The notes: generated from the letters alone by a model not told the origin. A DNA stretch of 9,651 bases from Caldilinea sp. (GCA_026389955.1 JAPLGY010000025.1:1722-11372), one strand, 5' to 3'. Positions 1 to 6,422 are shown, counted from the stretch's first letter. Translations and numbers: made by a program.

Positions 1-885
1 GTCAATGCCACCAGAGAGCGTACGTCCAGATGGTGGGACCGTCAGGTTGTAGGCGCGCGACAGGCGGGTGATGCTGTCCAGCAAAATGACCACGTCGCGT
101 CGGCCTTCCACCAGCCGTTTTGCCCGTTCAAGCGCCATTTCAGCGACACGCACATGGTTTTGTACAGGCTCGTCGAAAGTGCTGCTCACAACCTCGGCCT
201 CGACAGAACGGTCCATGTCGGTGACTTCCTCCGGGCGCTCGCCGATCAGGACAACCATCAGATGGATATTTTTGTAATTGGAGGTGATCCCATTGGCAAC
301 CCGCTTCAACACGGTGGTCTTCCCAGCCTTCGGGGGGCTGACAATCAGACCACGCTGGCCCCGCCCGATGGGAGAAAGCAGGTCGATCATACGGGTCGAA
401 ATGACGTTCGGGCGGGTCTCCAACAAGATCTGTTCGTTGGGAAAGATCGGGGTCATCTTCTCAAAGACAGGACGCTTCTTGGCTTCCTCCGGATCCAGGC
501 CGTTGACCGCTTCGACTTTCAACAACCCATGATACTTTTCTGTGTCTTTGGGAGGGCGCACCTGGCCGATCACCAGATCGCCGGTCCGCAGCCCAAACCG
601 TCGAATCTGACTCTGGCTCACATAGACATCTTCCGGCCCCGGCAACAGATGGTCGCTCCGCAAAAATCCAATATTTTCCTGCACAATCTCCAAAATACCC
701 CCGCCAAAAATAAACCCAGCCTGCTCCGCGTTGGCACGCAACAGGCGCATCACCAGGTCATATTTCTTCAGACGGGTGTAGCCAGTCACATTGGCCGAGC
801 GAGCAATGTCGCGCAGCTCCTCCAGGTTTAAATCTTCCAACTGACCAATCGTCATTTGTTCCAGGGGAATGCTCTCATCCAGCAT
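1..885 (-). CDS. rho: Transcription termination factor Rho (3' end cut by window)
   Basis: Rho is a hexameric RNA-dependent ATPase that loads on C-rich untranslated RNA, moves 5' to 3' and releases RNA polymerase. The reading frame is open from the ATG at 885 to the window edge, giving 295 residues; about 120 C-terminal residues of a normal Rho are missing only because the window ends. Visible in order are a short N-terminal helical domain (about 10-50), the RNA-binding OB fold (about 62-113, with LPGPEDVYVS), the Walker A motif PPKAGKTT (184-191), GERPEEVTDMDR (215-226), STFDEP (235-240), the Walker B strand VVILLD followed by SITRLSRAYN (265-280), and the start of the Q-loop region SGRTLSGGID. 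An AAGGA stretch lies 9 bases before the ATG. The gene has its own promoter and a long leader, which fits the self-regulation known for rho in other bacteria. Identity is certain; no N-terminal insertion is present. Confidence 0.97.
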   Translation of the reverse strand, partial: MLDESIPLEQMTIGQLEDLNLEELRDIARSANVTGYTRLKKYDLVMRLLRANAEQAGFIFGGGILEIVQENIGFLRSDHLLPGPEDVYVSQSQIRRFGLRTGDLVIGQVRPPKDTEKYHGLLKVEAVNGLDPEEAKKRPVFEKMTPIFPNEQILLETRPNVISTRMIDLLSPIGRGQRGLIVSPPKAGKTTVLKRVANGITSNYKNIHLMVVLIGERPEEVTDMDRSVEAEVVSSTFDEPVQNHVRVAEMALERAKRLVEGRRDVVILLDSITRLSRAYNLTVPPSGRTLSGGID

Positions 886-917
886 ATCCAATCATCCTTC
901 TATCCCGTAATTGTCTG

Positions 918-933
918 CGGGTGATAACACCCG
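918..933 (-). promoter_or_regulatory. Hairpin just ahead of the rho ribosome site
   Basis: On the minus strand CGGGTG-TTAT-CACCCG is a perfect 6-bp stem with a 4-base loop, 33 bases before the rho ATG. The CCCG of its 3' arm can pair instead with a CGGG 10 bases downstream (907-904), next to the ribosome site, so two mutually exclusive folds are possible. A U-run precedes the stem rather than following it, so it is not a terminator. Confidence 0.45.
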
Positions 934-1104
934 AAAAATTGTATGCAAACTCAACGGATACCAGCCCAAACTGGTTCCAATTGAGGATGGCGCACTGAAG
1001 GTCAGCCGATTCCCGATGCAACACTGCTCTGTTCCTGCCAATAGGGAACTGCCCTCTTCGACTTCTCAAGCAGCAGCGACCAGTTCGGCCTGCAGATAAG
1101 CGTG

Positions 1105-1123
1105 CAGCAACTCACTGTTGCTG
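1105..1123 (-). promoter_or_regulatory. Hairpin in rho leader, 7-bp stem
   Basis: CAGCAAC and GTTGCTG form a perfect 7-base-pair stem around a 5-base loop, about 110 bases after the predicted start of the rho transcript. It has no U-tract, so it is not an intrinsic terminator. A role in rho leader control is an inference. Confidence 0.4.
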
Positions 1124-1237
1124 GTGGGAGTAAACAAGTCTTTCCTTGTGGACAACAGGCGTTGTAGATGGTTAGGGATTTGTTGAAAGGAAAGTGGAAA
1201 AGCCCTGTAACAGATTGTATCCCTAATCTATACAGAT

Positions 1238-1266
1238 AGTATAGCAGAGGATGGCTGTCAAGTCAA
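1238..1266 (-). promoter_or_regulatory. Promoter of rho (TTGACT-17-TATACT)
   Basis: On the minus strand the -35 hexamer TTGACT (1266-1261) and the -10 hexamer TATACT (1243-1238) each differ from the sigma-70 consensus at one position, and they are 17 bases apart. Transcription would begin near 1231 and run into rho. A second TTGACA overlaps but is only 12 bases from the -10. This is the best promoter-like sequence in the window. Confidence 0.8.
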
Positions 1267-1324
1267 CTCATCCGAACAACATTTGTCGCTCTTCTTTGGG
1301 AAATTTTTACAAAACAGCCCTGCT

Positions 1325-1365
1325 GCAGAGAAGAAATTCTTGGGGAAATTCAATTTCCTCTCTGC
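1325..1365 (-). terminator. Inverted repeat after the Crp-family gene, possible terminator
   Basis: Two 14-base arms (1365-1352 and 1338-1325) match at 13 of 14 positions around a 13-base loop. The structure begins 28 bases after the Crp-family stop codon and lies before the rho promoter, where a terminator would be expected. No long U-tract follows at once; the nearest is TTTTG about 10 bases later, so efficient intrinsic termination is doubtful. It could instead be a 3' end stabilising stem. Confidence 0.45.
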
Positions 1366-1393
1366 GGCTCCAGACACATCCAGCCAGGCCCTG

Positions 1394-2131
1394 CTACCAT
1401 TCCCATAGGCCGCCTACATCGCGCAACGTCTCAGCGTCTACCAGTTTGATGCGACGATAGCCCAGCTCAACCAGCCCCTGGCGCTTGAAATCACGCAAGA
1501 TGGCACTCACCGTCTCGCGGTAGGTGCCCAAATGGTCGGCCAACGCTTGATGGCTGACCCCTTTGATCACACCGCTGTCATCTTGGTCCAAGTCGATCAA
1601 CAGCGCTGCCAGACGCTCAGGCAATTTTTTGTAAGCGACATCTTCCAGGTTGTTTTCGACCTGCATCAGCCGCACACCGTAGGTCTGCAACATTCCCCAC
1701 CCCAAAATCGGGTACTGCATCGTCATGTTGCGCGCCTCGCTGTTTGGGATCATCCAGACCAGGCAGTCCTCTGCCGCTTCGGCAAATACGTTCGGGTCTC
1801 TGAAGCTGTCCAGCGCACCTTCGCCAAAAATCGCTCCCGGCTCTAGGGTGGCGATTACCAAACGACGCCCTTCGCTGTTGGTGCAAAGCAGATTGGCTTT
1901 GCCAGCCATCAACACATACATGCGCGACACCATTGCCTCCACCGAGGCGATCAGCTGTCCACGCTCCACCCGCCGAGTCGTAATTACTTTGTCGAATGCC
2001 GGGTCTTCTTCACGCAGAGCGGTCAGCATCTGAGGAACACTGGCCACACGCCCCCCCAACGCAGTCGATGGCGCAGCCATCGCTGGGGCAACAAACGAAA
2101 TGCTCTGAGGTTCACGCAGGCTGGTTTTCAT
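1394..2131 (-). CDS. Crp/Fnr-family transcription regulator (LdrP-like by context)
   Basis: This is a 245-residue DNA-binding regulator of the Crp/Fnr family. The first 40 residues are Ala/Pro-rich and probably flexible. A cyclic-nucleotide-binding-type beta roll follows (about 45-135, with GxIFGEGAL near 100), then the dimer helix, and a C-terminal winged helix-turn-helix (about 175-232) with VSHQALADHLGTYRETVS containing the recognition helix. The Arg-Ser pair that holds the cAMP phosphate in E. coli Crp is replaced by Pro-Asn (113-114), and there is no Fnr cysteine cluster, so it probably senses neither cAMP nor oxygen in the classical way. The ATG at 2131 is chosen because AGGGAG lies 6 bases upstream; an upstream ATG at 2170 would add 13 residues without a ribosome site. 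Its place near a CarH-like photoreceptor recalls the LitR/LdrP pair of Thermus, where LdrP acts without cAMP. That role here is inferred. Confidence 0.88.
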   Translation of the reverse strand: MKTSLREPQSISFVAPAMAAPSTALGGRVASVPQMLTALREEDPAFDKVITTRRVERGQLIASVEAMVSRMYVLMAGKANLLCTNSEGRRLVIATLEPGAIFGEGALDSFRDPNVFAEAAEDCLVWMIPNSEARNMTMQYPILGWGMLQTYGVRLMQVENNLEDVAYKKLPERLAALLIDLDQDDSGVIKGVSHQALADHLGTYRETVSAILRDFKRQGLVELGYRRIKLVDAETLRDVGGLWEW

Positions 2132-2202
2132 GGTTGTCTCCCTTATTCCTTGACTACGCTGGTTCCACATGGGTCGGTTGCTGGCTGCGCCTCAGATAAT
2201 TG

Positions 2203-2224
2203 CTCGACATTTTCTGGACATTTT
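2203..2224 (-). repeat. Tandem 11-base direct repeat, candidate operator
   Basis: On the minus strand AAAATGTCCAG is followed directly by AAAATGTCGAG, matching at 10 of 11 positions. It lies 72-93 bases before the Crp-family start codon. An 11-base period places two protein units on about the same face of the helix, and CarH of Thermus is known to bind 11-base direct repeats. The binding protein here is unproven. Confidence 0.5.
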
Positions 2225-2233
2225 ATCTTCGAG

Positions 2234-2268
2234 CCCTTTACATGCCTTTTTCAAAGCCTGTAAAAGGG
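2234..2268. repeat. Imperfect inverted repeat upstream of the Crp-family gene
   Basis: The arms CCCTTTACATGC and its near complement GCCTGTAAAAGGG face each other across a short centre, with one mismatch and one extra base. On the minus strand it is preceded, not followed, by a T-run, so it does not look like a terminator for the upstream gene. It may be a protein site or an RNA stem. Confidence 0.35.
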
Positions 2269-2278
2269 AAAAATCTGA

Positions 2279-2315
<37 letters not shown>

Positions 2316-2335
2316 CCGTTGTCTAGCCCCAAAAC

Positions 2336-2351
2336 ATGAGATTTTTCTCAT
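2336..2351. promoter_or_regulatory. Perfect palindrome ATGAGA-N4-TCTCAT, candidate Crp/Fnr site
   Basis: ATGAGA and TCTCAT are perfect inverted half sites around TTTT. Fnr-type sites (TTGAT-N4-ATCAA) share this half-site length and 4-base centre, so self-regulation by the adjacent Crp/Fnr-family protein is reasonable but inferred. Confidence 0.4.
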
Positions 2352-2525
2352 CAAAGGGCCAGCCGCCGATCGTACGTTTCTTGTCGAAGCGTAGTCTACC
2401 AACCTATGATTAAACAGTGATTGGAAAATTGTTGGAGATTTGTTAGCAAACAAGCGCGTGTGCGAAGAACACGGAAAACAATGCAACGCATGTTCTTGCT
2501 GGCACATAATGTACCACAGCGCCAT

Positions 2526-3218
2526 CTAGGTGAGCGGGATCGGCCACCACTGCAAAACGATCTGCCAGCGATCCAGTTGGGTCGGCGTCAAAGCGTGGCA
2601 TGGCAGCTGCAGCGGCCCACTCGGACGCGCAGCCAGCCCGGCGACCAGCTCCAGAATGGCTTGCTGCGTCTCTTCTGCTGTCTTTGTCAGCCGCATCGCA
2701 GCAGTAGCCCCTGCCCTGAACAGTTCGCTGTCCTCGTCGTAAGGCTCCACTGCGCTGTCGAAACGTTGACGCAGATGCCCTTCACTCACTCGCTTCAGCG
2801 CATCCGCAAAAATTTCTACCACGGCCGCTTCGCCCGTGCGCACCGCCAGAGCCGCTGCACGGCTGAAACAGTAGTCGCCAGCCAGGATCGTGCTCCCCAG
2901 CAGGGTCAGGTTCGGGGCAGTCGGCTTGGATGAGCTGCCTACCCGCATGTGGACCGCCAGCGCACGGTGCAGCATCTCCAAAGCGGCAGCCAGCGCAACC
3001 CGCTGCTCGCACAGCCGTGGACTGTCTTCCTCGGCCATCCCAGCAGCCAACACGATGGCCGCCCGCCGCAGGCTGCTGCCCGCCTGTGCTGCCACCAGCT
3101 GGCTGAAGGGAGGAAACAGATCCGAGACGGCAGCGTGCAGCAGCTGGTCAACCTGCGCCAGCTCCGCCTCAAATGCCTGCTGGGCAGCCTCCCGCTCCAC
3201 GATATACACCCCCCCCAT
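2526..3218 (-). CDS. Polyprenyl diphosphate synthase-like protein lacking catalytic Asp motifs
   Basis: This 230-residue protein resembles trans-isoprenyl diphosphate synthases, which condense isopentenyl diphosphate with allylic diphosphates. The recognisable stretch runs from about 76 to 155: AAALEMLHRALAVH, then ILAGDYCFSRAAALAVRTG, then ADALKRVSEGHLRQ, matching the family's all-helical core. Where active enzymes have HDDxxDxxxxRRG, this protein reads HMRVGSSSKPT (90-100), so the first aspartate-rich motif is gone. The second DDxxD, expected near the C-terminus, is also absent, and the protein is about 80-100 residues shorter than a full enzyme. Catalysis is therefore very unlikely; a regulatory or partner-subunit role is possible. 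The ATG lies 2 bases after the stop of the CarH-like gene, so the two are surely cotranscribed. Assignment to the fold is by motif reading; the function is unknown. Confidence 0.7.
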   Translation of the reverse strand: MGGVYIVEREAAQQAFEAELAQVDQLLHAAVSDLFPPFSQLVAAQAGSSLRRAAIVLAAGMAEEDSPRLCEQRVALAAALEMLHRALAVHMRVGSSSKPTAPNLTLLGSTILAGDYCFSRAAALAVRTGEAAVVEIFADALKRVSEGHLRQRFDSAVEPYDEDSELFRAGATAAMRLTKTAEETQQAILELVAGLAARPSGPLQLPCHALTPTQLDRWQIVLQWWPIPLT

Positions 3219-3220
3219 CG

Positions 3221-4234
3221 TCAGCCTGCTCGCACGACCCGGCGGAAGGGAAAGTCGGCCAACAGATCGCCGATACTCTCCACAGCCTCGACAGCAGTTG
3301 CACCCAGATAGACACCCGCAATTTCATCGCGCAGTTCAGGACGCAGGTTGAAGGCACGTCCGCCATATCCAATCATCGGACGCGGCGGGTCGAGATTGGC
3401 CAGCATCTCACACAAAGACTGCAGCTTGTTCGCAGCCTCTACAGTCGTCGCACTGAAAAGCAACAGCTCCGGCTTAACCAGTTTCGTCTCGGCCACCAGA
3501 TCTTCTCCCGGCAGATCCTGGCCAAGGTAACGAACTGTGTAACCGACACGGCGCAAATAGATCGAAAGCAGCATCGCTCCAATTTCGTGCTGCTCGCCCG
3601 GAGCGCAGCCAACCCAGATCAGCGGTGTGTTCGTCGCATTGGGCACCGTACGCAACAAAGCGGCCAGCCGCTGAATCAAATAGTTGGTGGCGTAGTGCTC
3701 GCGGGTGACACTCAAAAGACCTCGATGCCACCGATCCCCAATTTCGACCAGAACCGGCATGATCACCTCTTCGCCCACCTGCTCGATCGAGTAGAGGGCA
3801 AAGGCATGCGCCAGAACCGCCTCGGCCCCATCCTCTTGGTAGGCCAGCAGCGCGTGCAGCAGACGCTGCTGCAGCACCGAAACGTTCGCAAGCTCCAGTG
3901 ACCTCTGAGGCCGGGCACTCTCTAACCCTCCCATCGGCTCCGGCAACGCAGGTGCCTGACTGGCAGTCGGGGCAAGGTCGATCAGATTTTGCAGCCAGGT
4001 GACCGCCTGGCTGATCGCCATGCCCGCATCGACCTGCATCTTCAGCCAGCGGATGATCGCAACATCCCGATCCGAATAGAGCCGGTACCCGCTTTCTGAA
4101 CGCTGCGGCTGGCACATGTTGTAGCGCCTTTCCCAGGCACGCAACGTGCTGGGGCTGATGTTCGTCGACTGCACCACAGCCTTGATGTTGTAGAGAGGTG
4201 TCGTTGAGTATTCGTCAAGACGGATTGTCGTCAC
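3221..4234 (-). CDS. CarH/LitR-like B12-dependent light-sensing MerR-family repressor
   Basis: CarH-type proteins use adenosylcobalamin as a light sensor. In the dark a tetramer binds the promoter; light cleaves the Co-C bond and releases the DNA. From the GTG start at 4234 the protein has 337 residues: a MerR winged helix (about 13-80, with STLRAWERRYN and GYRLYSDRD), a four-helix cobalamin-capping domain (about 120-205), and a Rossmann B12-binding domain (about 205-330). Key residues are present. WH (169-170) and EH (179-180) form the W-x9-EH signature. GEQHEIG carries the cobalt-ligand His216, and GYGG (290-292) closes the nucleotide loop. The extra His170 matches the residue that forms the bis-His light state in Thermus CarH. 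GTG 4234 is chosen for its AAGGA ribosome site 7 bases upstream; a GTG at 4294 has weaker support. The promoter carries 11-base repeats, suggesting autorepression. Confidence 0.9.
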   Translation of the reverse strand: MTTIRLDEYSTTPLYNIKAVVQSTNISPSTLRAWERRYNMCQPQRSESGYRLYSDRDVAIIRWLKMQVDAGMAISQAVTWLQNLIDLAPTASQAPALPEPMGGLESARPQRSLELANVSVLQQRLLHALLAYQEDGAEAVLAHAFALYSIEQVGEEVIMPVLVEIGDRWHRGLLSVTREHYATNYLIQRLAALLRTVPNATNTPLIWVGCAPGEQHEIGAMLLSIYLRRVGYTVRYLGQDLPGEDLVAETKLVKPELLLFSATTVEAANKLQSLCEMLANLDPPRPMIGYGGRAFNLRPELRDEIAGVYLGATAVEAVESIGDLLADFPFRRVVRAG

Positions 4235-4318
4235 CGCAGCGTCCTTCCACACTTGGCGTTTTTTGCAGGCTCTGTTTTGGACTCCGACAAGCACCCCGAT
4301 AGGCCGAATCCAACCAAA

Positions 4319-4351
4319 TATAACTTTAACACAAGTACAACCTTAGCACAA
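4319..4351 (-). repeat. Three 11-base direct-repeat units, candidate CarH operator
   Basis: On the minus strand three adjacent 11-base units can be read: TTGTGCTAAGG (4351-4341), TTGTACTTGTG (4340-4330) and TTAAAGTTATA (4329-4319). The first two share TTGT-x-CT and the last G; the third is weak. Thermus CarH is known to bind three 11-base direct repeats overlapping its promoter, and this array covers the predicted -10. The assignment is an inference from spacing, position and partial identity. Confidence 0.45.
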
Positions 4352-4362
4352 TTTTTTGCCAA
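4334..4362 (-). promoter_or_regulatory. Promoter of the CarH-like gene (TTGGCA-17-TGTACT)
   Basis: On the minus strand TTGGCA (4362-4357) matches five of six -35 positions. After a 17-base spacer, TGTACT (4339-4334) matches four of six -10 positions. It drives the CarH-like gene and the prenyl-synthase-like gene. The -10 lies inside the direct-repeat array at 4319-4351, so a bound repressor would cover it. TATATT nearby is a weaker alternative -10. Confidence 0.5.
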
Positions 4363-4429
4363 AACCCAATCTGCCCCTCCCTGTCCATCTTGGGCACGAC
4401 GTCTTCAGACCTCTCCGCCGCGCAGATCG

Positions 4430-5503
4430 TCAACGAATCAGGGGGAGAGTCACACCCTGCCCCTGGCTCAACGACTGCTGTGCCGCCAAAACAGCCGCAA
4501 CTGCCCGTCGGTCATCCAGCGCAGTCGCCAGGGGTGCTTCGCCCAGACGCACCGCAGCCAAAAAACGGGCCACCCCAACCCGATAGACGTCGATCGGTGC
4601 CCAGGCCAGCGGCAGTTCTGTGGTGCCCCGCTGCAGCCAGAGCTGGCTGCCTCTGCTCTCCACCTGGCAGGAGACGGCGCGCAGGGTCCCCAGGCTGCCC
4701 CAAATGGTCACACAAGTCGGTGCGTGCGGGTAGACAAACGAATCGTGCACCAGCGCAGGGGGCCCCCCACGCAACCGCACCACGCTCATCACATCTTCTT
4801 CGCTGCTGCCCCCCAACAACTTCTGCAGCGAATGGGCGTGGACAGCAGCTGGCGAGCAAAGCAACAAAAACGCCAACAGATCGACATCGCGCAGCAACCG
4901 ATCCCAGAGCACTCCCCCAAAGGGAGGACGCAGGCGCCAGCCCTGGCGATCGGGGGGCAGCGGATCGGTGTTGTCGATCCGAATCCCCAATACTTCGCCG
5001 ATCGTGCCTTCGTAGAGCTGCTGGCGCAGCAGTTGAACAGCTCCCCCCGCACGCCAGCTGTAGTTCAACGCCAGAATCAGACCGCGATGCAACGCCATCT
5101 GTTCGAGCGCACGGCTCTCCTCGAGGTCCTCGCTCAACGGCGGCTCACAAAGCACATGTTTGCCGGCTGCCAACGCCGCACGCACAGTTTCTGCATGGTG
5201 GCGAGGATGGCTGCCGACATAGACACACCGGACCTCTCGCCGCTCCAACAAGGGGGCCAACAGATCGCCGGCATGCACGATGCCATGTCGATCGGCAAAA
5301 CGACGCGCACGGCGGGGATTGTGGCTGAACAGGGCGGCCACATAGGCGCCGGCCACGTCGCGCGCACCCAACGCTGGAGGCTGCCGCCAGATGGCTTCGA
5401 TCATCTTGTCTTCGGCGATCTGGCTGGCCCCAGCCACCAAAAAACCGATCGAGCGATCGTCGACCGTACGCATCGCCAGCTGCGCCGGCGCAACGTCAAT
5501 CAC
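4430..5503 (-). CDS. Gfo/Idh/MocA-family oxidoreductase homologue with altered active site
   Basis: This 357-residue protein has the family's NAD(P)-binding Rossmann domain (about 17-125) and an alpha/beta C-terminal domain (about 130-350). Recognisable parts are IGFLVAGASQIA at the nucleotide loop, VRCVYVGSHPRHHAETVRAALAAG, and the strand ending in GKHVLCEPPLSE. Active members have GKHVxxEKP at this last place and a D-x-G-x-H-x-x-D signature in the substrate domain. Here EKP has become EPP (120-122), and the signature reads DRLLRDVD (201-208), with Arg for the catalytic His. Dehydrogenase activity is therefore doubtful. The GTG at 5503 is preceded by a GGGAAGAGA stretch and overlaps the end of parB by 8 bases, implying translational coupling with parB. 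The substrate is unknown. The gene ends 195 bases before the CarH-like gene with no clear intrinsic terminator. Confidence 0.82.
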   Translation of the reverse strand: MIDVAPAQLAMRTVDDRSIGFLVAGASQIAEDKMIEAIWRQPPALGARDVAGAYVAALFSHNPRRARRFADRHGIVHAGDLLAPLLERREVRCVYVGSHPRHHAETVRAALAAGKHVLCEPPLSEDLEESRALEQMALHRGLILALNYSWRAGGAVQLLRQQLYEGTIGEVLGIRIDNTDPLPPDRQGWRLRPPFGGVLWDRLLRDVDLLAFLLLCSPAAVHAHSLQKLLGGSSEEDVMSVVRLRGGPPALVHDSFVYPHAPTCVTIWGSLGTLRAVSCQVESRGSQLWLQRGTTELPLAWAPIDVYRVGVARFLAAVRLGEAPLATALDDRRAVAAVLAAQQSLSQGQGVTLPLIR

Positions 5504-6404
5504 TCTCTTCCCCAGCGATCAGCCGATAGATCGATTCAAGGTCTTCGTCGCTGTAAAAATGCACGACCAGGCGGCCAGCCCCATCTGGATTCCGACTGAG
5601 CGTCACCTTGGTGGCCAGGGCAGAGCGAAACCTGTTCTCCATCTGCTGAAAGTAGCTCTGCACTTCATCCGATCTCTCGACGGACGCTGCCTGGGCAGGC
5701 GGCGCAGCCCATCGGCGGACCAGCGCTTCGGTCTGGCGTACGGTCAAATCTCGCTCGACCACCTGAAAAAAAAGTTCGACCATCGCGGCAGAATCCGCCA
5801 ACCCCAACAGCGCTCGCGCATGGCCAGCCGAAATTTTTCCGTCGACAACCGCCTGCTGGACAGGAGCTGGCAGGCTGAGCAGACGGACAGTATTGGCGAC
5901 GGCTGGACGGCTTTTGCCGACACGCTCAGCGACCTCCGACTGTGTCAAACCAAACTCCACCATCAAGGACTGGAAAGCCGCCGCTTCCTCCAAAGGATTC
6001 AAGTCGGCACGCTGGACATTTTCAACCAACGCCCATTCCAGCAGCTGCTGAGACGAGACCTCGCGCACAATGACAGGCACTTCCTCCACCCCCGCCAGCT
6101 GCGCAGCCCGCCAGCGGCGCTCCCCTGCAATCAGCCAGAAACACGTCCCCCCCTCTGGATCTGCCGTGACCACCAACGGCTGAAGAATCCCGTGCGTGCG
6201 GATTGAATCTGCCAGCTCCTGCAAGGTCATCGGATCAAATTGCGCGCGCGGCTGACGGGGATTCGGAGCCAATCGGTCGGTCCGCACAAGCTGAACCCCA
6301 CCCGCCGATGGCCCCCCCTCTGGGCTGGCTTCTCTCCGCTCGCTGTCCATGATCAACGCACTCAGCCCGCGCCCCAACCCTCTTTTTTTGCCTTCAGCCA
6401 CCAT
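5496..6404 (-). CDS. parB: Chromosome partitioning protein ParB
   Basis: ParB is a CTP-hydrolysing clamp that loads at parS sites near the origin, spreads on DNA and is moved by ParA. The 302-residue protein shows every standard part. A basic N-terminal tail KKRGLGRGLSALI (7-18) stimulates ParA. The CTP-binding N domain holds PNPRQPR, then AGERRWRA (93-100) and ENVQRADLNPLEEA. The helix-turn-helix LTQSEVAERVGKSRPAVANT (143-162) reads parS. A short linker and a C-terminal dimer domain ending in LESIYRLI complete it. The ATG at 6404 has GAGGAG 5 bases upstream. It follows parA by 18 bases and overlaps the next gene, so all three share a transcript. Nothing in it looks damaged. Confidence 0.97.
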   Translation of the reverse strand: MVAEGKKRGLGRGLSALIMDSERREASPEGGPSAGGVQLVRTDRLAPNPRQPRAQFDPMTLQELADSIRTHGILQPLVVTADPEGGTCFWLIAGERRWRAAQLAGVEEVPVIVREVSSQQLLEWALVENVQRADLNPLEEAAAFQSLMVEFGLTQSEVAERVGKSRPAVANTVRLLSLPAPVQQAVVDGKISAGHARALLGLADSAAMVELFFQVVERDLTVRQTEALVRRWAAPPAQAASVERSDEVQSYFQQMENRFRSALATKVTLSRNPDGAGRLVVHFYSDEDLESIYRLIAGEESD

Positions 6405-6422
6405 GCGGACTCCTCTGTTAGG

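Larger units (their letters stand above)
886..1393 (-). other. Intergenic region: Crp-gene 3' end, rho promoter and long rho leader
   Basis: These 508 bases lie between the Crp-family gene and rho. Read on the minus strand they hold an inverted repeat just after the Crp gene (1325-1365), a strong sigma-70-like promoter (1238-1266), and an untranslated leader of about 345 bases from a likely start near 1231 to the rho ATG at 885. The leader contains two clean hairpins (1105-1123 and 918-933). A 64-codon frame with a TTG start (1069-875) ends inside the start of rho; it has no convincing ribosome site and no recognisable domain, so it is not called as a gene, though a leader peptide cannot be excluded. 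Confidence 0.7.

Noticed and set aside
154..831. 225-codon plus-strand frame opposite rho
   Set aside because: The minus strand encodes a complete Rho sequence through the whole stretch; the plus frame is its shadow.
875..1069. 64-codon TTG-started frame running into the rho start
   Set aside because: The start codon is weak with no clear ribosome site, and the product looks random; it is kept only as a possibility in the rho-leader finding.
1147..1155. DnaA-box-like TTGTCCACA on the minus strand
   Set aside because: A single copy inside the rho leader with no cluster or AT-rich unwinding region is most likely chance.
4253..5599. 448-codon open frame on the plus strand
   Set aside because: It lies opposite the dehydrogenase homologue and the parB end, has low-complexity Gln/Arg/His-rich sequence and no family features. 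It is an antisense shadow from GC-rich coding.
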